Shown: piece after piece, positions 1 through 5,102 of the stretch
Numbering within the stretch: position 1 is the first letter of the stretch
Layout: each line of letters starts with the position of its first letter
Assembly (NCBI GenBank): GCA_017853815.1
Contig: JAFMIT010000040.1
Location: forward strand, 1 to 13,212
Source of the DNA: Actinomycetota bacterium
GTDB lineage: Bacteria > Actinomycetota > Actinomycetes > S36-B12 > UBA5976
Reading direction: 5' to 3'
DNA length: 13,212 bases
Translations under genes and position numbers: made by a program
Notes under the pieces: model-generated
The model's database searches: none
Seen by the model: the letters and a program-made list of their open reading frames with translations, nothing else
Told to the model about the DNA's origin: nothing

Positions 1-737
1 GCTTTGGGGGCGGCCATCATCAAGGCTCGCATGCCAAAGTGCTCGGTTGGCTCTCAAAGCATTTCCGCGTCATCGCTATCGATCAGCGAGGTCAAGGCAA
101 GTCCGAGGGCGAGTGCACCCTCTCGCACCTCGAGGTGTACGACATTGACGCTGCTGTGGGCTGGGCGCGTGAGCTCGGGGCGCAAACGGTCGTCACTCTC
201 GGTTTCTCCATGGGCTCAGCATCAGTGTTACGGCACGCAGCCATCTCGCGGGTGCAGCCTGAGCTGCCGGAGTATGACCGCGGCATTGAACTCAAAAACC
301 CTGTCGATGGCGTGATCTCTGTCGGTGGCGTGGCTCAGTGGTGGTACCGCGGAACGTGGAAAATGCAGATTCTGCATGTTGGCGTGCTGTACGGATTTGG
401 TCGCGACCTCATTCGTCGCTGGTTTGGCGTTCGGTTCGGTGAAGACACCTGGCCAGCCGAAGATCACCCGCAGCGTGCCGCGATTCAACCAATTGACCCG
501 GCAGATGCCGTGCGACTCCTCGCGCCGACTCCATTGCTCGTGATCCATGGCGAGTTTGATGACTTCTTCCCGACTGATCACGGCCAGCGCCTTGCAGCCT
601 CGGCGCAGTCGCCTGCCGAACATAGGGCTGATTTCTGGCTCGAAAAGGGCATGGGACATGCCGAAGCTGCAACTTCTATGCAATTAGTCGAGCGGATGAG
701 TCAGTGGGTTCGAGCCAATGCTGAAATGCGCAGGTGA
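1..737 (+). CDS. alpha/beta-fold hydrolase (5'-truncated)
   Basis: Serine hydrolase of the alpha/beta fold; the substrate cannot be told. The reading frame is open to the left edge (first full codon at 3), so the N-terminus is missing. Codons before the GTG at 39 read FGGGHHQGSHAK, which looks like the oxyanion-hole loop, so the gene starts outside the window and 39 is not the true start. Visible in order: the strand and turn VIAIDQRGQGKS, the nucleophile elbow GFSMGS (Ser codon at 207-209), a lid-like insertion rich in Trp and Tyr (about 330-480), the acid strand LLVIHGEFDDFF and the catalytic His in GMGHAEA near the C-terminus. All three triad members are therefore present. Its TGA overlaps the GTG of the thioredoxin-like gene by four bases, so the two are probably co-translated. 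Esterase, lipase or haloperoxidase-like activity are all possible. Confidence 0.85.
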   Translation, partial: FGGGHHQGSHAKVLGWLSKHFRVIAIDQRGQGKSEGECTLSHLEVYDIDAAVGWARELGAQTVVTLGFSMGSASVLRHAAISRVQPELPEYDRGIELKNPVDGVISVGGVAQWWYRGTWKMQILHVGVLYGFGRDLIRRWFGVRFGEDTWPAEDHPQRAAIQPIDPADAVRLLAPTPLLVIHGEFDDFFPTDHGQRLAASAQSPAEHRADFWLEKGMGHAEAATSMQLVERMSQWVRANAEMRR

Positions 738-1147
738 ACTCGTTCGGCTGGCTTGCTCTAGTGCTGGTAATCGCCAGCGCCTTTGGGCTGTGGCGCCGCT
801 GGTCAGAAGGTCGCGCTGTGGTGGATAACAAGCATCCAGAGATTGGCTCAGCCGAGATTGGGCAGCCGCTTGGGGAGAAAGCGACTCTCTTGCAATTTTC
901 GACGGCCTTTTGTTCGCCATGCCGCACAACGAAAGTGATTCTTGCCAAAACTGTAGATGCGATCGAGGGAGTCGCGCACATTGAGATTGATGCCGAATCC
1001 CATTTAGAGCTGGTTCGAAGGCTCGATATCCGCAGAACTCCGACAACATTGCTTCTCGACGCTCAGGGTCGGGTGCAAAACCGCGCGGTGGGAGTGCCTC
1101 GACAGGATGAACTCATCGCGGTTCTCGCGTCGACCATTGGTGAGTGA
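734..1147 (+). CDS. Membrane-anchored thioredoxin-like protein
   Basis: A 137-residue thioredoxin-fold protein. Residues 5-20 are hydrophobic and followed by Arg-Arg, which fits an N-terminal signal anchor. The redox motif is C60-S-P-C63 in the context QFSTAFCSPC, and the usual cis-proline lies at P103 in RRTPTT. The start is GTG at 734, overlapping the previous stop as GTGA. It resembles the small ThiX-type thioredoxins found beside the cysA2/sseC sulfurtransferase genes of mycobacteria (for example Rv0816c, from memory). Family knowledge suggests thiol-disulfide exchange, here probably at the membrane. The gene lies upstream of the sulfur operon but is separated from it by hairpins and a new promoter and leader, so it may be expressed separately. 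The side on which the domain sits depends on anchor topology; the Arg-Arg after the helix would favour the cytoplasm. Confidence 0.85.
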   Translation: MNSFGWLALVLVIASAFGLWRRWSEGRAVVDNKHPEIGSAEIGQPLGEKATLLQFSTAFCSPCRTTKVILAKTVDAIEGVAHIEIDAESHLELVRRLDIRRTPTTLLLDAQGRVQNRAVGVPRQDELIAVLASTIGE

Positions 1148-1153
1148 CTTTCG

Positions 1154-1165
1154 CTTTTGCAAAAG
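1154..1165. repeat. 12-bp perfect palindrome after thioredoxin gene
   Basis: CTTTTGCAAAAG lies seven bases after the stop codon of the thioredoxin-like gene. It is perfectly self-complementary. It could be a protein-binding site or part of a transcription stop; it has no T tail. No function can be assigned from sequence alone. Confidence 0.4.
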
Positions 1166-1176
1166 TCTCGCGTTCA

Positions 1177-1197
1177 GAGTCCGCAGAATGTGGACTC
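1177..1197 (+). terminator. Compact hairpin, possible tail-less terminator
   Basis: GAGTCCGCA, loop GAA, TGTGGACTC form a nine-pair stem with one G-U wobble and a three-base loop. A second small stem (CTCAG AAC CTGAG, 1195-1207) overlaps its 3' side. No T tract follows, so intrinsic termination is uncertain, although U-poor terminators are reported in actinobacteria. It sits between the thioredoxin-like gene and the promoter of the sulfur leader, where a stop for the upstream operon would be expected. Confidence 0.4.
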
Positions 1198-1222
1198 AGA
1201 ACCTGAGAACTCCGCCACCGTT

Positions 1223-1228
1223 TAACCT
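1223..1228 (+). promoter_or_regulatory. -10 hexamer of the sulfur leader transcript
   Basis: TAACCT matches the actinobacterial TANNNT -10 pattern and is followed by seven bases and then the ATG of the leader ORF at 1236. That spacing places the transcription start at or next to the A of ATG, giving a leaderless leader-peptide message. No convincing -35 element is visible. Confidence 0.5.
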
Positions 1229-1235
1229 CCCGCCC

Positions 1236-1313
1236 ATGTCCGCAGTGCTCACTCGTCGCTTGGTCGTAGACCATGGTCGCCGCAGTGTCTCTGCATGTCG
1301 TCTCAGTCGGTAA
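1236..1313 (+). CDS. Cys-containing leader peptide (25 codons, leaderless)
   Basis: A short ORF of 25 codons ending in TAA at 1311-1313. The peptide begins MSAVLTRRLVVDH and ends SVSACRLSR; it has six Arg and a single Cys at residue 21 (TGT, 1296-1298), four sense codons before the stop. From memory, actinobacterial 'putative leader peptides' upstream of sulfur genes share the layout LTRRxVDxxRxxSAxCR, and mycobacterial uORFs with Cys codons control the cysA2 operon by cysteine-responsive attenuation. Here the next genes are DUF4395, a sulfurtransferase and sseC, which is the expected target set. It lies seven bases after a -10 hexamer, so translation would start at the 5' end of the transcript. 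Its coding region contains one arm of a helix that masks the downstream ribosome site. The product is probably unimportant in itself; the act of translation would be the signal. Confidence 0.65.
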   Translation: MSAVLTRRLVVDHGRRSVSACRLSR

Positions 1314-1350
1314 TTGCATCCGCCGAGACATCGGCACCACGACCAAGGAG
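1259..1350 (+). promoter_or_regulatory. Leader RNA with Shine-Dalgarno-masking helix and alternatives
   Basis: CTTGGTCGT (1259-1267, inside the leader ORF) is perfectly complementary to ACGACCAAG (1339-1347), which includes the first bases of the AAGGAG ribosome site (1345-1350) of the DUF4395 gene. Competing pairings exist: TGGTC-GTA-GACCA (1261-1273) is a local hairpin that consumes the same left arm; GACCATGGTC (1269-1278) is self-complementary; and TGGTCG (1274-1279) can also pair with CGACCA (1340-1345). An inner stem GTCTC (1300-1304) with GAGAC (1325-1329) sits between the arms. Mutually exclusive helices that decide access to a ribosome site are typical of attenuators. A ribosome paused at the Cys codon (1296) would lie just past the left arm and could keep it from refolding. 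Confidence 0.5.
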
Positions 1351-1356
1351 ACTTTC

Positions 1357-1794
1357 ATGGCAACACCAACCCAACTCGACGTCCGAGGCCCACGCTTCGG
1401 TGCCGCCGTCACTACGGTGGTGCTTGCAGTTGCATTCGTCAGCGCCGGAACGACACTGGCAACAATCCTGTTGTTGCTTCAGACAGTGGCGTTTGGCATT
1501 GGTGCCGTCGTTGGTCCTCATGCCCAGCCGTACGGCAAGTTCTTTGCCACGGTGATTCGTCCGCGCATTTCGCCAGCAACTAAGTTTGAAGATGCAGCGC
1601 CTCCACGCTTTGCGCAGGCGGTCGGACTTGGCTTTGCGGTCGCTGCCCTCGCGGGCATTTTTCTTAACTCGATTGCGCTTACCCAAATCGCCGTCGGTTT
1701 GGCACTCGCCGCCGCGTTCTTAAATGCTGCTTTCTCATTCTGCCTCGGGTGCGAGATGTACCTGTTGATCCGCCGATTCACCACTTCTTCTTAA
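1357..1794 (+). CDS. DUF4395 integral membrane protein
   Basis: A 145-residue polytopic membrane protein of the DUF4395 family; function unknown. It opens with the family's polar motif around D8-R10 (DVRGPRF), then hydrophobic stretches at about 17-53 (probably two helices), a polar loop around 54-85, and two more helices at about 87-105 and 107-137. The hallmark C129-L-G-C132 sits in the last helix (FCLGCEMYLL). The ATG at 1357 was chosen because AAGGAG lies six bases upstream; the in-frame ATG at 1273 would run through the leader. The family is often found next to thioredoxins and rhodaneses, so a role in passing thiols or sulfane sulfur at the membrane is a reasonable inference but is unproven. 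It is the first gene after the Cys leader and directly precedes the sulfurtransferase. Confidence 0.85.
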   Translation: MATPTQLDVRGPRFGAAVTTVVLAVAFVSAGTTLATILLLLQTVAFGIGAVVGPHAQPYGKFFATVIRPRISPATKFEDAAPPRFAQAVGLGFAVAALAGIFLNSIALTQIAVGLALAAAFLNAAFSFCLGCEMYLLIRRFTTSS

Positions 1795-1824
1795 ATGCTT
1801 TCACCACAACACAAAAGGAAAAAC

Positions 1825-2682
1825 ATGTCTAATCCCAATCTCGTCGACGCTGAATGGTTGTTGGCACATCAAGACGATGCAAATGTCGTCATCATCGAAG
1901 TCGATGAAGACACCGCCATCTACGATCTCAATCACATTCGCAACGCAGTTCGCCTCGATTGGAAGAAGGATCTTCAGGATCCGATCCGTCGTGACTTTGT
2001 TGATCAAGATCAATTCTCTGCGTTGTTGTCAGCGCGCGGCGTCAACAATGATGACATCGTGGTCCTCTACGGCGGCAACAACAACTGGTTTGCTGCTTAC
2101 GCCTACTGGTACTTCAAGCTCTACGGTCACGAGCAGGTTCGCCTTCTCGATGGTGGCCGCAAGAAGTGGGAACTCGACGGTCGTGAACTGGTTTCAGATG
2201 TTCCTGCACGCGCTGCGTCGACTTACGTCGCAAAGCCACAGAACCTCGCGATCCGCGCATTCCGCGATGACGTTGTGAAAGCTATCGGCAATCAGAACCT
2301 TGTCGATGTGCGCTCTCCAGATGAGTACGCCGGTCGCTTGCTTGCGCCAGCCCACTTGCCACAAGAAGCTGGCCAGCGCGGCGGTCACGTCCCTACCGCA
2401 GTCAATGTTCCATGGAGCAAGGCAGCAAACGAAGACGGCACCTTCAAGTCTGCCGAAGAACTTCAGGCACTCTATGCAGCCGCGGGCCTGGATACCGCAA
2501 AAGACACCATTGCCTACTGCCGCATTGGTGAGCGCAGTGCGCACAGCTGGTTTGTCCTGCACGAGCTGCTCGGTCTTGAGAATGTCAAGAACTATGACGG
2601 TTCGTGGACCGAATATGGCTCACTCGTCGGCGTTCCAGTGCAGCTCGGTGACGAGCCTGGCCAGGCAGCAGGTACCCGCTAA
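1825..2682 (+). CDS. sseA: Thiosulfate sulfurtransferase (tandem rhodanese)
   Basis: Rhodanese that moves sulfane sulfur from thiosulfate to cyanide or thiol acceptors, in the cytoplasm. It has 285 residues, the usual size for a two-domain enzyme. Domain 1 (about 5-125) lacks the Cys: the equivalent loop reads LYGGNNNWFAAYAYW. Domain 2 (about 140-270) carries the active-site loop Y-C232-R-I-G-E-R followed by SAHSWFVL, very close to the CysA2/CysA3 proteins of M. tuberculosis. The conserved N-terminal YDLNHI and C-terminal NYDGSWTEYG segments are present. The ATG at 1825 is preceded by AAAGGA with five bases between; the upstream in-frame ATG at 1795 has no such site. Its TAA shares one base with the ATG of the DUF1416 gene, so the two are coupled. 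Mycobacterial orthologues are called cysA2; sseA is used here in the broad sense. Confidence 0.93.
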   Translation: MSNPNLVDAEWLLAHQDDANVVIIEVDEDTAIYDLNHIRNAVRLDWKKDLQDPIRRDFVDQDQFSALLSARGVNNDDIVVLYGGNNNWFAAYAYWYFKLYGHEQVRLLDGGRKKWELDGRELVSDVPARAASTYVAKPQNLAIRAFRDDVVKAIGNQNLVDVRSPDEYAGRLLAPAHLPQEAGQRGGHVPTAVNVPWSKAANEDGTFKSAEELQALYAAAGLDTAKDTIAYCRIGERSAHSWFVLHELLGLENVKNYDGSWTEYGSLVGVPVQLGDEPGQAAGTR

Positions 2683-2975
2683 TGTGCGGCGCACTTCCAG
2701 CACAGACGGTCATTGACCCTGCTCTCCTCGCCACTCAGACTGTGGTGCGCGGCGTCGTCACCAAGGACGGTGCTCCTGTGACCGTCGGTTACGCCCGCCT
2801 CCATGACACTGCCGGCGAATTCGTGGCAGAAGTGCCGCTGAATCAGAACGGCGAGTTCCGCTTCTTCGCGCGCCCTGCCGCATGGACCATCAAGCTGCTC
2901 GTCAGTGGTGGGGTTCACCAGCAGGAAGTCACCGCGGAAGCTGGCGACAACCCACCGGTGGTTTTCGCTCTGTAG
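2682..2975 (+). CDS. sseC: SseC-like DUF1416 protein
   Basis: A 97-residue protein of the DUF1416 family, the constant partner of CysA-type sulfurtransferases in actinobacteria (SseC1/SseC2 in M. tuberculosis). It starts with the family's MCGA motif, so a Cys is at position 2, and contains VVRGVVTKDG, a GEF-VAEV strand and GEFRFFARPAAWT, which suggests a small transthyretin-like beta sandwich. The biochemical role is not established; partnership in sulfur transfer is inferred from constant linkage. The start overlaps the sulfurtransferase stop by one base (TAATG). It is the last gene of the operon and is followed within five bases by a strong terminator. Confidence 0.9.
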   Translation: MCGALPAQTVIDPALLATQTVVRGVVTKDGAPVTVGYARLHDTAGEFVAEVPLNQNGEFRFFARPAAWTIKLLVSGGVHQQEVTAEAGDNPPVVFAL

Positions 2976-2979
2976 TCAC

Positions 2980-3037
2980 AGCTCATGGCCCAGATCCGCT
3001 GCGCAATGCGTGGTGAGATTTGGGCCATGAGCTTTTT
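2980..3037 (+). terminator. Rho-independent terminator of the sulfur operon
   Basis: AGCTCATGGCCCA (2980-2992) pairs perfectly over 13 bases with TGGGCCATGAGCT (3021-3033), with a 28-base loop, and a T run (3033-3037) follows. It closes the DUF4395-sseA-sseC operon. The promoter of the next gene begins about a dozen bases after the T run. Confidence 0.85.
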
Positions 3038-3048
3038 CGAAATCAAAG

Positions 3049-3054
3049 TAGGCT
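3049..3054 (+). promoter_or_regulatory. -10 hexamer for a leaderless transcript
   Basis: TAGGCT fits TANNNT and stands six bases before the ATG at 3061. There is no strong Shine-Dalgarno before that ATG. The position right after a terminator supports a new transcription start for the miniprotein-nitrobindin-nur genes. Confidence 0.5.
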
Positions 3055-3060
3055 TCGGCC

Positions 3061-3165
3061 ATGAACGTTGAGCACTTTTTCACCGGCATGTTGGTTGCTT
3101 GCTCTGCCGCTATCGGCTGGTTCGCAGTTTATGTTCTCTACAAACTCTTTAAGGGCCAGTCTTAA
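3061..3165 (+). CDS. 34-residue single-pass membrane miniprotein
   Basis: A short ORF of 34 codons. The N-terminus MNVEHFFT is followed by a continuous hydrophobic stretch at residues 9-30, rich in aromatic residues, and a short tail with Lys28 and Lys31. This suggests a single membrane helix with the C-terminus in the cytoplasm. The ATG lies six bases after a TANNNT hexamer. Its TAA shares one base with the ATG of the nitrobindin-like gene (TAATG), the same coupling as sseA-sseC, which argues for a real gene. I do not recognise the family and can offer no function. It could be a small subunit or membrane anchor for a neighbour, or a regulator. It is short enough to be missed by standard gene callers. 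Confidence 0.65.
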   Translation: MNVEHFFTGMLVACSAAIGWFAVYVLYKLFKGQS

Positions 3166-3689
3166 TGTCCGAAGAGGTCAAGCTGCTTGCCGGCGTACAC
3201 CCCGAAGTGGCCCATCTTTCGTGGATGGTCGGTTCGTGGCGGGGCATTGGCGTGGCGGAGTTTGCCGGTCAACCGCAGCTTGGATTTGAACAAGAAGTTG
3301 AGTTCATCAGCACTGGCGAAGCTTTCCTTTCCTACTCGCTGAAAAGTTGGTGGATCAACGCTGACAAGGAAAGAGTCGAGCCTTTCCGTTCCGAAGCCGG
3401 AATCTGGTCTGGTCGCGACAACAATCTCGTTGCTGTGAAGCTCGATGAACATGATGGACTCGACACCTGGCTCGGGCATACGCAGGTTGCAGAGATTGTC
3501 AATGCTGTCATCACTCGCGCCGGCATGAAACTGTATGTGCCGAATCCCGAGAACCCAACCGAGATGCTCGCTCATCTTGGCGTCCGTAGTTACGGCCTTT
3601 TCCAAGAGAAAATGCTGATGGTTCACGAAATGGGACCAGAAGATGATTCCACCACTGACAAGATTTCAATCATGATGGAGCGCGCATGA
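3165..3689 (+). CDS. Nitrobindin/FABP-like beta-barrel protein
   Basis: A 174-residue protein of the nitrobindin/THAP4 C-terminal family (formerly UPF0678, 'fatty-acid-binding-like'), a ten-stranded barrel. The N-terminal signature GSWRGIG is at residues 23-29, followed by the strand with FEQEVEF. The last strands read MLMVHEMG and DKISIMMER. In haem-binding members, a His pair just before the final hydrophobic strand supplies the iron ligand; as I align it, this position is Asp164-Lys165 here. The protein may therefore belong to the non-haem group typified by Rv0813c, which also lies next to sseC and cysA2 in M. tuberculosis. Ligand unknown. It starts on the miniprotein stop, and its own TGA overlaps the ATG of nur (ATGA), so these genes form one transcription unit. 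Confidence 0.88.
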   Translation: MSEEVKLLAGVHPEVAHLSWMVGSWRGIGVAEFAGQPQLGFEQEVEFISTGEAFLSYSLKSWWINADKERVEPFRSEAGIWSGRDNNLVAVKLDEHDGLDTWLGHTQVAEIVNAVITRAGMKLYVPNPENPTEMLAHLGVRSYGLFQEKMLMVHEMGPEDDSTTDKISIMMERA

Positions 3690-4120
3690 TTACTGATTGG
3701 GACCGCCGACTACGTTCGCACGGCTACCGCATCACACCTCAACGTCAACTCGTCCTCGAGGCTGTCTACGCGCTGCGCCATGGCACTCCTGACGAAATTC
3801 TCGCCGAAGTCCAGCGCCATGCCAGCGGTGTCAATCTCTCGACGATTTACCGTGCTCTCGAGGTTCTCGAAGAAGTCGGGCTCGTCACCCACGCTCACAT
3901 TGGCCACGGTGCGCCGACGTATCACGCGGTTGATTCGCATACCCACATTCACTTGGCTTGCGACGCCTGCGGTGCAGTTGAATCTATTTCCGCAGATGTG
4001 CTCGAACCGCTGGTGCGGTCATTGCGGGCGGACAAAGGTTTCGAAGTAGACGTTTCCCATGTTGCTTTCCATGGCAAGTGCCGCAAGTGCATCGAAGCTG
4101 GTAGGACTGGCAAGCACTAA
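3686..4120 (+). CDS. nur: Nickel-responsive Fur-family regulator (Nur type)
   Basis: A 144-residue Fur-family repressor. The N-terminal winged helix (about 1-80) includes GYRITPQRQLVLEAV and the recognition helix VNLSTIYRALEVLEEVGL. The C-terminal part holds C92-x-x-C95 and C132-x-x-C135 for structural zinc. It closely resembles Streptomyces coelicolor Nur. The histidines I recall for that protein's two regulatory sites are all here, shifted by one: H69, H71 and H125 (Ni site) and H32, H85, H87 and H89 (M site). Nur represses nickel uptake and Fe-superoxide dismutase genes when nickel is ample. No nickel transporter or Sod gene is in the window, so targets must lie elsewhere. ATG overlaps the previous stop (ATGA). 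Fur or Zur function cannot be fully excluded. Confidence 0.85.
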   Translation: MITDWDRRLRSHGYRITPQRQLVLEAVYALRHGTPDEILAEVQRHASGVNLSTIYRALEVLEEVGLVTHAHIGHGAPTYHAVDSHTHIHLACDACGAVESISADVLEPLVRSLRADKGFEVDVSHVAFHGKCRKCIEAGRTGKH

Positions 4121-4133
4121 GCCTGCAGTCGGG

Positions 4134-4139
4134 CAGACT
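4134..4139 (+). promoter_or_regulatory. Possible -10 for leaderless ygfZ
   Basis: CAGACT stands six bases before the ATG at 4146, and no Shine-Dalgarno is present in the 25-base gap after nur. The first base departs from TANNNT, so this is weaker than the sites at 3049 and 11183. Confidence 0.3.
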
Positions 4140-4145
4140 GTGCCC

Positions 4146-5102
4146 ATGCAGACCACGCTCACTGACATCCCTGGGGCTATCGGTATGCCTTTCGCAGGTG
4201 TGGACGAGGGACTCGCGTGGCATTACGGCGATCCGTTTGCAGAGCAGCGGTTGCTTGAGTCAGGTCATGGCACTGTCGATCTGAGCAATCGCGGTGTTAT
4301 CCGAATCGAAGGCGAAGAGCGCCTCGCATTCTTGAATTCTCTGACCACCCAAGCCATGGATCGCATGCAGCCAGGGTCGTCCGTCCTGACTCTCGACTTG
4401 TCCATGAACGGCTTCGTTTTGCACGAGCTTCACGTGGTTGATGACGCAACCACTTGCTGGGTGACGTGCGAACCTACGTCCACAGATGCGCTGTTGACGT
4501 ACTTCACCCGCATGCGTTTTCGCATGGAACTAATAATCGAGAACGTCACTGACGAATGGGCAGTGCTTTTTCAACCGATTGCCGAAGTGCACCCAGATTT
4601 CTTGACGTGGGTGACACCTGATGTGAGTCGGTGGGCAGCGCGAGAAATTCTTGTTCCTCGTAGTGCCGCGGCATCGCTGGTATCCGCCGCTCCGGTCGGT
4701 GTCTGGGCGTACAACGCCTATCGAGTGGCGGCTGGAATTCCGCGCCAAGGATTTGAGACTGATCACCACACGATTCCGCATGAACTCGGATGGATTGGTA
4801 GCGCAGTGCATCTCAATAAAGGTTGCTACCGCGGCCAAGAAACAGTGTCCAAAGTGGCGCGTATGGGCAAGCCTCCACGGCGACTCACGCTTCTGCATTT
4901 CGATGGCTCACAGGACGATATGCCTGCTGTGGCCACTGAAGTGTTGCTCGGGGAGACGGTTGTGGGATTTGTCGGCACTGCGGTGCAACATCATGAGCTT
5001 GGTCCTATCGCGCTAGCTGTCCTCAAACGAAACACTGATCCGGCCGCAACCCTCAGCGTCGCTGGGATGAATGCCCAACAAGAAATCGTGGTGGAAGTGT
5101 GA
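4146..5102 (+). CDS. ygfZ: Folate-binding YgfZ/GcvT-like protein
   Basis: A 318-residue member of the YgfZ (IBA57/COG0354) family, related to the glycine-cleavage T protein. It binds tetrahydrofolate and helps assemble or repair certain iron-sulfur enzymes. Visible motifs: GLAWHYGDP near the start (actinobacterial signature), GTVDLSNRGVIRIEGEERLAF, the segment SLTTQ, then the diagnostic K-G-C227-Y-x-G-Q-E (residues 225-232). The C-terminal barrel ends with PIALAVLKR. The start was set at ATG 4146 because upstream codons of the frame lie inside nur and are not family-like; GTG at 4140 is a close alternative. Its TGA overlaps the GTG of the asparaginase gene by four bases. Neighbouring metal and sulfur genes fit an Fe-S maintenance role, but this is inference. 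Confidence 0.9.
   Translation: MQTTLTDIPGAIGMPFAGVDEGLAWHYGDPFAEQRLLESGHGTVDLSNRGVIRIEGEERLAFLNSLTTQAMDRMQPGSSVLTLDLSMNGFVLHELHVVDDATTCWVTCEPTSTDALLTYFTRMRFRMELIIENVTDEWAVLFQPIAEVHPDFLTWVTPDVSRWAAREILVPRSAAASLVSAAPVGVWAYNAYRVAAGIPRQGFETDHHTIPHELGWIGSAVHLNKGCYRGQETVSKVARMGKPPRRLTLLHFDGSQDDMPAVATEVLLGETVVGFVGTAVQHHELGPIALAVLKRNTDPAATLSVAGMNAQQEIVVEV

Noticed and set aside
228..683. A 151-codon open frame on the - strand
   Set aside because: It is antisense to the alpha/beta hydrolase, which has a full catalytic triad.
1273..1356. ATG 1273 as the DUF4395 start
   Set aside because: The added residues are not family-like and lie within the regulatory leader; AAGGAG is correctly placed for ATG 1357.
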